In this document: positions 34,248-41,727 of the stretch, piece after piece
Layout of the letters: every line of letters begins with the position of its first letter
Position numbering within the stretch: the stretch's first letter is position 1
Assembly: GCF_009728735.1 (NCBI RefSeq)
Contig: NZ_CP024636.1
Coordinates: 1 to 64,000, forward strand
Direction: 5' to 3'
Origin: Pantoea phytobeneficialis
Lineage (GTDB): Bacteria; Pseudomonadota; Gammaproteobacteria; Enterobacterales; Enterobacteriaceae
DNA length: 64,000 nucleotides
The notes under the pieces: model-generated
What the model saw: only the letters and a program-made list of their open reading frames with translations
What the model was told of the DNA's origin: nothing
The model's database searches: none
Position numbers and translations under genes: made by a program

Positions 34248-34315
34248 GTAGCGGCGCGATTTATCGCGCGGGTTTAAATAAACCCTGACAAGAGCGCGAT
34301 AAATCGCACCGCTAC
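34248..34315. repeat. Dispersed palindromic repeat, two-arm form (68 bp)
   Basis: Begins GTAGCGGCGCGATTTATCGC and ends GCGCGATAAATCGCACCGCTAC, with GGGTTTAAATAAACCC in the middle. It lies 11 bp beyond the stop of the eamA-like gene and marks the 3' border of the biosynthetic operon. Confidence 0.88.
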
Positions 34316-34326
34316 AGAGGGAACTA

Positions 34327-35232
34327 TTACGTTCTTACCAGAAATCGCTGACTCACCATTCCGCCAAATACATTAATCAGCAGGCCGAGAATAATCACTG
34401 TAGCGCCTAACATTTGCTGCATCGACAGGGTTTCTCCCAAAATCAATGCTGCGCTGAGAATCCCCACCACCGGCACCAGTAACGAGAGTGGAGCGATGCG
34501 CCAGGTTTCATAGCGACTGAGCAAATTGCCCCAAATGGCATAACCGACAATGGTGGCGACAAACGCCAGGTAGATCAGTGCCAACACGGTTTGCAGTGAA
34601 ATATGCACCAGACTGCTGACTATCGCCGCCTCACCCTCGAACCACCATGAGCAGGCGAAGAACGGCAGCATAGGCACCAGCGCACTCCACACCACCAGCG
34701 ACATTACCGGGACTTTGCTGTTACGCAGGATAATCTTGTTGGTGATATTGCCTAACCCCCACGACAGTGCTGCGGCCAGCGTCAGCATCATCGTGGTCAG
34801 CGTAATCCCTGCGGTGGTTTGTCCCTCCATACCGGCAGTGGCAAGCATAAACATACCGAGGGTGGCGACTACGATCCCGGCGATATGGTTCCAGCGCAGC
34901 TTCTCAGCCAGCAATAGCGCGCCGAGCAGCAGGGTAAAAAATGCCTGAGCCTGCACCACCAGCGACGCCAGCCCGGCGGGCATGCCAAGTTTGATGGCAA
35001 GAAACAGAAATGCAAACTGACCAAAGCTGATGGTCATGCCGTACACCACCAGCCAGCGTAGCGGGATGTTTGGTCGTTTAACAAAGAAGATCGCCGGGAA
35101 TGCCACCAGAGTAAAACGCAGTCCCGCCAGTAAAAACGGGGGCATGCCATGCAGCCCCAACTTAATCACCACAAAATTGACACCCCAGGCCAGCACGACA
35201 CACAGGGCTAATAATAGATCTTTAACTGACAT
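34327..35232 (-). CDS. eamA: EamA-like amino acid/metabolite exporter
   Basis: A 301-residue inner-membrane exporter with ten hydrophobic helices in two EamA (DMT) repeats. Long stretches match E. coli EamA (YdeD), the O-acetylserine/cysteine exporter: WG-NFVVIK-GLH-MPP, RF-LVAFPAIFFV-RP, GMPAGLASLV-QAQAFFT and YLAFVATIVGY-IWG-LL-RYETWR-APLSLLVPVVG. The ATG at 35230-35232 follows GAAGGA; upstream in-frame extension is unlikely. It is the last gene of a six-gene operon with ligase and amidotransferase genes, so export of the cluster product is a reasonable inference. Confidence 0.88.
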   Translation of the reverse strand: MSVKDLLLALCVVLAWGVNFVVIKLGLHGMPPFLLAGLRFTLVAFPAIFFVKRPNIPLRWLVVYGMTISFGQFAFLFLAIKLGMPAGLASLVVQAQAFFTLLLGALLLAEKLRWNHIAGIVVATLGMFMLATAGMEGQTTAGITLTTMMLTLAAALSWGLGNITNKIILRNSKVPVMSLVVWSALVPMLPFFACSWWFEGEAAIVSSLVHISLQTVLALIYLAFVATIVGYAIWGNLLSRYETWRIAPLSLLVPVVGILSAALILGETLSMQQMLGATVIILGLLINVFGGMVSQRFLVRT

Positions 35233-35252
35233 AACAATTCCTTCTGCCGCGA

Positions 35253-35753
35253 TCAGGCGGTCGCCGTCACGGGGGTGGCGATTTCTGCACAACATTCATC
35301 GCCGACTACACGAAAATAATCTTCCACATTCAGCGCTACCGAGCGCTCCAGTTCACCTGCGTTGAACCACAGGGTACCGACATCGCGCAGACGCGTATCG
35401 ACGCGCAGCGCCAGCCGGTCATCAAAACTAAAGGGGGGCACTGCTCCCATCACGCACTGCGTCAGTTCCTGGGCTTTTTCCGGTGCGGCGAAGCTCGATT
35501 TCTTGCCACCAATGGCACGCGCCGCGCTTTTGAAGTTGATTTTGCAATCACCGGGGACAATCGCCAGCAGATAACGGGATTCCGCCCCTTCTGGCATGGT
35601 CACCTCCAGCACCATCGCCTTCGCGGCCTGATTCAGATCATTGCCGCGGATCTCGCTGATGACATCGGTCTGACCGATGGCCTCATGCTCGACCACACGG
35701 AAATTCGCCTGATGTTGCTCCAACTGCGCGATCAATTTTTCATAGGTTGTCAT
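35253..35753 (-). CDS. YbaK/ProX-type aminoacyl-tRNA deacylase
   Basis: A 166-residue single-domain protein of the YbaK/EbsC family, which hydrolyses mischarged aminoacyl-tRNA in trans (for example Cys-tRNA-Pro or Ala-tRNA-Pro). The fold is visible as FRVVEHEAIGQT, NQAAKAMVLEV, YLLAIVPGDCKINFK-AAR (with the family Lys) and VMGAVPPFSF. I chose the ATG ending at 35753, which is 6 nt from GAGGAG; the ATG at 35759 abuts the ribosome site. It lies 20 nt before eamA and 29 nt after the oxygenase gene. Placement within a biosynthetic operon suggests self-protection (inference). Confidence 0.85.
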   Translation of the reverse strand: MTTYEKLIAQLEQHQANFRVVEHEAIGQTDVISEIRGNDLNQAAKAMVLEVTMPEGAESRYLLAIVPGDCKINFKSAARAIGGKKSSFAAPEKAQELTQCVMGAVPPFSFDDRLALRVDTRLRDVGTLWFNAGELERSVALNVEDYFRVVGDECCAEIATPVTATA

Positions 35754-35782
35754 CTTCATCTCCTCGTATGACGGGCCACGGG

Positions 35783-36583
35783 TTAACTCCAGGCAATCGC
35801 GTGCTTCATCTTTTTGTCGGTCAGACCAAAGAAGAAGCCCATGGTGATGCGCGTATCGCCTTCCACCCGATCAATTTCATGATAAAAAGCAGGATTAAAC
35901 AGATAGATATCGCCGCTGCGCGGTGAAAACTCACAAGTCTCGCAATATTCAACAACGCCACTCTGGTAGCCCAGTTCGCCAGGTGTTTTGAAACGCTCAT
36001 CCACCGGCTGCCATTTCTTATTAAAGATGCGCAGTTCGCCACCGGCGTTGCACTCTTGCAGGCACACCACGCAACTCAGTTGATGCAAAATGTCGGTGAC
36101 CGCCAGGCCACTGCCTGCCGCATCGCGCACGATATTATCGTTGTGCAATGGGTTGGCGACGCCGTTGGCATGGAAACGCACGATCGAACCCGCATAGTCG
36201 CCATGCCGGGGATCAGTGGCGGTTTTCAGGCTCTCCAGCCGTAAGGCGTGTTTCACCCAGTTGTAAACCTGGTCACGCAGGCAGTGCAGCGAGGGCGGCA
36301 AAGCGGGCTGGATGTCGCGTAATTCAGTGAAATAGTTTTCCGGCGCAGCGGTGTGCTTCGCCAGATAGGGGCCAAGGGTGGTGAGTGCACCATTGGGATA
36401 GTGCGACACCCGCACCTTCTCGCGGCAAAGTTGCAGGTCATCCACTGCCGCTTCACGGACTTCCGGGGTCAGGAAATTACGCAGTACCAGCAGCGGTACG
36501 CGCGCAGTCACAATGTCATCCAGCCAGGTACTTTCCACAAACATTTTGGGGTTAATCACGCGTATCTGATTGAAAATGGCCAT
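35783..36583 (-). CDS. 2-oxoglutarate/Fe(II)-dependent oxygenase
   Basis: A 266-residue double-stranded beta-helix oxygenase. The metal triad H-x-D...H is His147, Asp149 (LHND) and His235 (FYHEID); Arg245 (DTRITMGFF) fits the 2-oxoglutarate carboxylate site. The strand GGELRIFNKKW and the closing GDIYLFNPAFYHEI are typical of prolyl-4-hydroxylase-like and related small-molecule hydroxylases. The ATG at 36581-36583 is 9 nt from CGGAG; an upstream GTG abuts that site. It lies 5 nt after the GATase gene. It probably hydroxylates the cluster substrate or product. Confidence 0.85.
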   Translation of the reverse strand: MAIFNQIRVINPKMFVESTWLDDIVTARVPLLVLRNFLTPEVREAAVDDLQLCREKVRVSHYPNGALTTLGPYLAKHTAAPENYFTELRDIQPALPPSLHCLRDQVYNWVKHALRLESLKTATDPRHGDYAGSIVRFHANGVANPLHNDNIVRDAAGSGLAVTDILHQLSCVVCLQECNAGGELRIFNKKWQPVDERFKTPGELGYQSGVVEYCETCEFSPRSGDIYLFNPAFYHEIDRVEGDTRITMGFFFGLTDKKMKHAIAWS

Positions 36584-36588
36584 GCTGT

Positions 36589-37296
36589 TCACTCCGACAA
36601 AGGAATTTCATGAAGTTCATGGTTGCTCATACGACGCCATTCCGACGCCGTGCCCAGTGCTGCAATGGGTTCAGAAGAGATAAAGGTGCGGTCGTGCTGT
36701 TTGTAGTGATGCAGGGTGAAATAATCGGGATAAGGGGTATCTGTGGGATGCCATTGCCATGCCCAGGCTTTCTCGCGGGTGACAAAAATCGCGTTGGCCG
36801 CACTGCCGCCAGGTGCTACCTGTGCCATTTTGTCGCGCAGATAATCGCGGGTGAAATCAGCCGGGGTCGCGCGGTCAACGATGTATTCAAGGTATTCCGC
36901 CGAATCGAAGCGTGACTCCGCCATGCCAAGCTGCTGGTAAACCGTTGGTAAAAAGCCGTTGTGCATCATGTACCACTGCGTCTGGCCACTGGTGCGCCAC
37001 AGCGGATGCGAAAATTCGATACCGTGGTTTTTGCTCAAGGTGGCATGGCGCACATGCACCGCCAGAAAACGGCCTCGCAGGCGATCGACATCAATACCCG
37101 GTAGCGCATCGGCAAACATGCCGGTGCCGTGTAGCGTGCGAATTTTTCCCTGCTCGATCCACAGCATTCCCCAGCCGTTTGGGTGCTGCTTGATTGGGCC
37201 ATCATGGGTCGCGGTTTCACCACAACTCATGGCGCGTGCCGCCTCCAGTACCGCAGCGGCATCAAACTGACCGTGCGCCAGAATCATTCTGCACAT
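36589..37296 (-). CDS. Stand-alone class II glutamine amidotransferase
   Basis: A 235-residue Ntn-hydrolase glutaminase that should release ammonia from glutamine. Catalytic Cys2 directly follows the start Met (MCRMILAHG). HPNGWGM (38-44), HVRHAT (81-86, substrate Arg83) and MMHNG with Asn113/Gly114 (oxyanion hole) are the class II signatures. It lacks a synthetase domain, unlike asparagine synthetase B or GlmS. It overlaps the ATP-grasp gene by 13 nt and precedes the oxygenase gene by 5 nt. The likely ammonia acceptor is the PP-loop or ATP-grasp enzyme of the same operon. Confidence 0.88.
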   Translation of the reverse strand: MCRMILAHGQFDAAAVLEAARAMSCGETATHDGPIKQHPNGWGMLWIEQGKIRTLHGTGMFADALPGIDVDRLRGRFLAVHVRHATLSKNHGIEFSHPLWRTSGQTQWYMMHNGFLPTVYQQLGMAESRFDSAEYLEYIVDRATPADFTRDYLRDKMAQVAPGGSAANAIFVTREKAWAWQWHPTDTPYPDYFTLHHYKQHDRTFISSEPIAALGTASEWRRMSNHELHEIPLSE

Positions 37297-38561
37297 AGCA
37301 AATCCCCCCGCGTGGTAAAAGACGGAACCGCAAGAATCTGATGGAAGGTCGCCAGAATGTCGTCGCGGCTGTTACCCGGCAGACGGAAGGTGGCGAGGAT
37401 GCCCGCATGGCGGGTCAAATCGGCATACAATGAGGATCGCGGTGATACCTCCAGCGCGGGCAGATTGAGCGGTGGCAGTAGCTGGCCGCGCTGCTGTTGC
37501 GCGATCCAGCTTTCTGCCTGGTGATATTGCAGCGGCTGGCGCAAACGCAGACGACCTACCGCCGACGCCTGTTGATTGAAATGCAGCTCAGGCATACCGT
37601 GTCCTGCTTCGATCTGAAATGCCACGTCGGCCCAGTTGATGCCGGTCACTTCCTCAACCAGGTTCACCACACCCATGCCCGACAGGCGGAAACCCATTTC
37701 GAGAAAATGCGGTTCGCCATTGACCACGATGAAATCGATATGGAAAGCGCCCTGACGGTAGCCAAAAGTTTCACAACAGAAACTCATCAGGCTGGCAAAG
37801 GCCGCAGGCAGTTGCTGTGCGGCCATCGCCACATGGCCGGATTCGTAAAAGCTGATGCTGCCATCGGCGTCGCTGTGATGCTCAATCACCTTCTGGCAAC
37901 AGGTCAGGGCTACCGCGTGGCCGTTATCCACCACGCCCTGTAATGAATATTCGTCGCCGCACAGCCAGCTCTCGACGATATAGCCCGAGAACCCACGTCC
38001 ACCGTAATTCATGGTATCGACCAGTTTGTTAATCACGGTATCCAGTTGGCTGGCTTCCTCGACCATCCAGACACCGAGGCCGCCGCCGCCATCGACCGGC
38101 TTGATCACGCAGGGGTAGAGCAGCGCTTCCCGCGCGTCGCGGATACTGAGCGGCGAGGCAAAAAAGCGAAACTCTGGTTGGGGGAAACGCGGCCAGGCCT
38201 TACGCAGCGCCATGCGTTGCGCGTATTTGTCCGGCGGGATAAAGCAGGGGCCGGCATCCGGGCCAGCCAGTATCTCACGCACCCGACCGGCGCTGGCGTT
38301 ATAGGCTTCAAAGCCCGCCAGCACCACCTGTGGATGCTCCAGCAGCCCGGCATGCAGACACGCCTGTAACACATCCCAGGGGTTTTCCGGTCGATCCAGC
38401 CGCACGATCAGATCGAACGGCAAGGTCTGGCTGAGGGACTGGTAATCGACAAAATCCCCCATCTCCGCCAGAACAGTGAAATAACCTTCGCGCTTTGCCA
38501 CCGCGCAGTACGGATTTTGCCCGTCGCGGGTGGCACCAATCTGCAGGAAAATCTTTCTCAT
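37284..38561 (-). CDS. ATP-grasp ligase
   Basis: A 425-residue cytoplasmic ATP-grasp enzyme, which activates a carboxylate as acyl phosphate and joins it to an amine or ammonia. Visible are the ATP-binding CVIKPVDGGGGLGV (151-164), VESWLCGDEYSLQGVV, and the Mg site FHIDFIVVNGEPHFLEMGFRLSGMG. The last motif reads E-M-G-F-R where many members have E-x-N-x-R, as in some amino-acid ligases. An ATP-grasp N-terminal domain (about 1-100) and a C-terminal domain (about 325-425) flank it. It sits 17 nt after the PP-loop gene and overlaps the GATase gene. Substrates unknown. Confidence 0.87.
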   Translation of the reverse strand: MRKIFLQIGATRDGQNPYCAVAKREGYFTVLAEMGDFVDYQSLSQTLPFDLIVRLDRPENPWDVLQACLHAGLLEHPQVVLAGFEAYNASAGRVREILAGPDAGPCFIPPDKYAQRMALRKAWPRFPQPEFRFFASPLSIRDAREALLYPCVIKPVDGGGGLGVWMVEEASQLDTVINKLVDTMNYGGRGFSGYIVESWLCGDEYSLQGVVDNGHAVALTCCQKVIEHHSDADGSISFYESGHVAMAAQQLPAAFASLMSFCCETFGYRQGAFHIDFIVVNGEPHFLEMGFRLSGMGVVNLVEEVTGINWADVAFQIEAGHGMPELHFNQQASAVGRLRLRQPLQYHQAESWIAQQQRGQLLPPLNLPALEVSPRSSLYADLTRHAGILATFRLPGNSRDDILATFHQILAVPSFTTRGDLLCAE

Positions 38562-38578
38562 CGGTTGGCCTTACCGGG

Positions 38579-40045
38579 TTAACGCCCGGAAATCACTTCT
38601 GTGACGATGTCCTGCAGGACACCATTGTTAACCTGGATCACCGCTTTGTGCGGGTCGAAGCGCAGCACGCGCGACAGAGCATCCTGCTGCTGGTTATCCA
38701 GCAATGAACTCACCTGCGCGCTTTGCCAGCAGTGACGCATCTGCGCGATGGTCAGGCCGGAAAGTTGCTCCAGTTGTTGTGCCAACAGCAGATGGTTGCT
38801 GTTGCCTTCCAGCAAGGCTCGTACCGCCGCTTCTTCCGGCGCGTCCGGCAACTGTTGCAGCCAGGCTTTCAGTTGGCGGCCACCGGCGATAAACGGCGAA
38901 TAAATCATGCACACCAGCTGGGTTTCATCGAGACCAAATGCCTGTTCGGCAAACTGCGTTGCCCGCTGCCGCGCAATCGCAATCGCGGCATCGTCCTGAT
39001 AACGTGCCGCCATTTCGCTGATCAGCTGTGGTGGAAAATCTTTTTGCTGCATCAACCCCAGCGCAAAGCGTGCATATTCGCGCACGCCTTCGGCGTAGCT
39101 ACGCTGCAACAGGGTTTCTGCGCGCAGGCCGCGAATATGGGCCATTAATGTCGGGTTGCCGCAGTCAGATTCCGAGAAGCTGAACATCAGTTCATCGAAG
39201 CGGAACTGCATAAACTCAGTGAGCAGCGTCCAGTGCGCCCCCGCTTCATACGCGGTGTCCTGATAGATATTGAAGAACAGTGGATCGCGCTCAAGCTGCC
39301 AGGTGATGCGGTGCGCGGGGGTAACCTGATCGACACCGTAGACATCGCTAAAGTAGCGTTGCGCCACGCCATCCAGGGTTTGCAGAAAGCCGCTAAAGCC
39401 GCGTGATTTATCCGCCACCGGTGCGTTAAACAGCCGGGAGAGGTGGCGCGCCCAGGCGAGGTAAGCGGTTTGTTCCTGTGGCGAATCGCCGGTGATGATC
39501 ATATCCACCCCGCCATCGTAGTGCGCCGCGAGGCCAAAGGAGTTCACCATGCTGAGGTTGCAGGCGTTGCAAAAGGTGGAGCGTGCATCGGCGCGGAAGC
39601 GGTGGCCGTTCATCAGCACATCGCTGCGATTCTGCTGGCGTACCGCTTCCGGCATCGGCAAATAACGGGAAAAAGGGCGAATCTGTAATCCGTCGGTCAC
39701 CAGACATTCGGTAAAGTCGTCATGGTGGATATGCAGCGCGCGATAAACGCGATCGATATTCTCCATCACGCTGTCGTTCATTGCCGCGTGGCGGTTGGTG
39801 CTGATGCGGAGCTGAAAGGTGCTCCCCCGCTGTTGCCAGATCAACCCCTGGATGTAGCGGACATACGCCACCATATAGCTGCTGTCTTTGCCGCCGCCAT
39901 AGGCGAGCAGCACGCGGTTGTTTTCGGGGTGGTGCGTATCGGGTAGCGCGGCGAGCAAACGGCGGGAACAAGCCTGAGCAGATGCGAGAATGGCGGGGGA
40001 TAGATATCCTTCAATTTCTCTCATCATGGTGGACAGATTATTCAT
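38579..40045 (-). CDS. PP-loop ATPase with CxxC motif, amidotransferase-like
   Basis: A 488-residue adenine-nucleotide alpha-hydrolase-fold protein. The PP-loop is YGGGKDSS (49-56), which activates substrates by adenylation. A CNAC pair (Cys159, Cys162) precedes TGDSPQEQTAYLAW (185-198). This layout recalls N-acetyl-sugar amidotransferases (WbpG/PseA) and N-type ATP pyrophosphatases that use ammonia from a partner glutaminase. The roughly 250-residue helical C-terminal part is not recognised. It is first in the six-gene operon. AGGA lies about 10 nt before the ATG. The partner glutaminase is probably the class II GATase two genes downstream. Confidence 0.8.
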   Translation of the reverse strand: MNNLSTMMREIEGYLSPAILASAQACSRRLLAALPDTHHPENNRVLLAYGGGKDSSYMVAYVRYIQGLIWQQRGSTFQLRISTNRHAAMNDSVMENIDRVYRALHIHHDDFTECLVTDGLQIRPFSRYLPMPEAVRQQNRSDVLMNGHRFRADARSTFCNACNLSMVNSFGLAAHYDGGVDMIITGDSPQEQTAYLAWARHLSRLFNAPVADKSRGFSGFLQTLDGVAQRYFSDVYGVDQVTPAHRITWQLERDPLFFNIYQDTAYEAGAHWTLLTEFMQFRFDELMFSFSESDCGNPTLMAHIRGLRAETLLQRSYAEGVREYARFALGLMQQKDFPPQLISEMAARYQDDAAIAIARQRATQFAEQAFGLDETQLVCMIYSPFIAGGRQLKAWLQQLPDAPEEAAVRALLEGNSNHLLLAQQLEQLSGLTIAQMRHCWQSAQVSSLLDNQQQDALSRVLRFDPHKAVIQVNNGVLQDIVTEVISGR

Positions 40046-40272
40046 TTTTCACTTTTTCCTTTGGCTAATAAAATCGCTATTGCCTTGAACACGGCAACAT
40101 TGCGGGTAAAGGGCCACGAAGGTGCTTGGGAATGAATGTCTCAGTCTTCATGCTGCGCGGCTGGGTGCCAGCCACCGATACGCAAGGTGATTGATTTAAC
40201 AGATGCAGCCTAAACTACTTTGAATGTAATCTGATGGATACGCACAGATCAGCACGATATGGGGTGGAACAG
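40046..40272. promoter_or_regulatory. Divergent promoter region of the PP-loop operon and MocR gene
   Basis: A 227-bp gap between divergent starts. Two inverted repeats could be operators for the MocR protein: GGCTGG-GTG-CCAGCC (40159-40173) and TTGCC-N8-GGCAA (40080-40097). Neither matches a motif I know, and no clear -35/-10 pair stands out. Confidence 0.4.
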
Positions 40273-41727
40273 ATGGCGGGTGAGACGGAAGAACAGGAGA
40301 GTCAGAGCAGTCGTTACCGTCAGATAGCAGAACAGATCAAACAGGCGATTCACAGCGGATCGCTGCCGCCAGACAGTCGCTTACCCTCGGTGCGCACGCT
40401 GGCTACGCAGTACCGAGTCAGTATGACCACCGCGCTCAAAACATTACGCACACTTGAGGATGAACACTATGCGGTGGCACGTCCCAAGTCCGGCTTTTTT
40501 GTGGCACCACGTAAGGCCGACAAAAAGTTGCCGTTGGTCAGCCATGAACAACCGCGTGAAATCGCACCACTGGATGAGCAGACCGAACTGCATCTGGCGA
40601 TGGTGGGTTCGGATTGTCGCGTAAGGCTGGATCTGGCAAACGGCGATATCTCGCTGTATCCGGTAAAGAAAATTGGTCTGCTGATGCGTCAGATGGGGTA
40701 CAGCAAACCGGCGCTGCTCGGGAATACCGTTAAGGGTACTGGCTATGCACCATTGAAGGCGGAAATTGCCCGCCGTGCGGTGGATTATGGCTGCAACATC
40801 AACGCTGATGACATCCTGATCACCAACGGTTGTATTGAGGCGATCTCGCTGTCGCTGCGCGCCACCACTCGTCCCGGTGATATCGTGGCGGTGGAATCAC
40901 CCTGTTATTTTGTGTTGTTGCAGATGCTGCACAACCTCAATCTACGGGTGATTGAAGTGGAGGCGGGCGCGGAAGGCTACGTCAACGTTGAGAAACTGAC
41001 GACGTTGTTCCAGCGCAAAGCGGTGCAGGCGTATCTCAGCCTCAACAACATCAATAACCCGCTTGGCAAAAGCATCCCCAACGAACAAAAGGCCTACATT
41101 GCACGCCAGGCCGACGAAAACGATGTGGTGATCATTGAGGATGATATCTTCGGTGATACCGCCTTTGGTGAACGCCGTCCGTTCCCGATGCGCGCCTTCA
41201 GCCCGAACGTCATTCTGTGCAGCGGCTTCTCGAAAACCGTGGCGCCAGGTATCCGTATTGGCTGGGTGCACAGCGTCAATTACATGCGTAAAATCGCCTC
41301 GCTGAAATACACCTCGACGATGGGGACTTCGGTGCTGTCGCAGGCGGCGATTGCTGAGCTGCTGCGTAATGGCGGCTACGATGCCCATCTGCGTAAGCTG
41401 CGGCGTGAACTGGCGAATCAGATTCACCATATGCGCCAGGCGGTGCTGCGTTATTTCCCGGCAGGAACGCGCGTGTCTGATCCCGAAGGCGGCTACGTAC
41501 TGTGGGTGGAGATGCCGATGCAGGCGTTAAACGTGCGTGCGCTGTTTCTCAAAGCACGCAATGCCGGGATTGGCATTGCGCCGGGGCATATTTTTGCCAC
41601 CGACCACCGCTATGATCACTGCTTCCGACTGAACGCCGGATTTGGCTGGAATGAGGAAGTGGAGCAGGCAATTCGACAACTGGCACAGTGGTGCCAGCTG
41701 TCATTGCTGGAAGCGAAGCAGGATTAG
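40273..41727 (+). CDS. MocR/GntR-family regulator with aminotransferase-like domain
   Basis: A 484-residue regulator. Residues about 15-85 are a GntR winged helix (SRYRQIAEQIKQAIHSGSLPPDSRLPSVRTLA). The rest is a fold-type I aminotransferase domain with PLP Lys in CSGFSKTVAPGIRIGW, used for sensing rather than catalysis. The ATG at 40273 has GGGGTGG 5 nt upstream; a longer start at 40234 lacks a ribosome site. It is divergent from the PP-loop operon, so it probably controls it, perhaps responding to a PLP-amino acid adduct. Its stop overlaps the convergent avtA stop by 4 nt. Confidence 0.87.
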   Translation: MAGETEEQESQSSRYRQIAEQIKQAIHSGSLPPDSRLPSVRTLATQYRVSMTTALKTLRTLEDEHYAVARPKSGFFVAPRKADKKLPLVSHEQPREIAPLDEQTELHLAMVGSDCRVRLDLANGDISLYPVKKIGLLMRQMGYSKPALLGNTVKGTGYAPLKAEIARRAVDYGCNINADDILITNGCIEAISLSLRATTRPGDIVAVESPCYFVLLQMLHNLNLRVIEVEAGAEGYVNVEKLTTLFQRKAVQAYLSLNNINNPLGKSIPNEQKAYIARQADENDVVIIEDDIFGDTAFGERRPFPMRAFSPNVILCSGFSKTVAPGIRIGWVHSVNYMRKIASLKYTSTMGTSVLSQAAIAELLRNGGYDAHLRKLRRELANQIHHMRQAVLRYFPAGTRVSDPEGGYVLWVEMPMQALNVRALFLKARNAGIGIAPGHIFATDHRYDHCFRLNAGFGWNEEVEQAIRQLAQWCQLSLLEAKQD

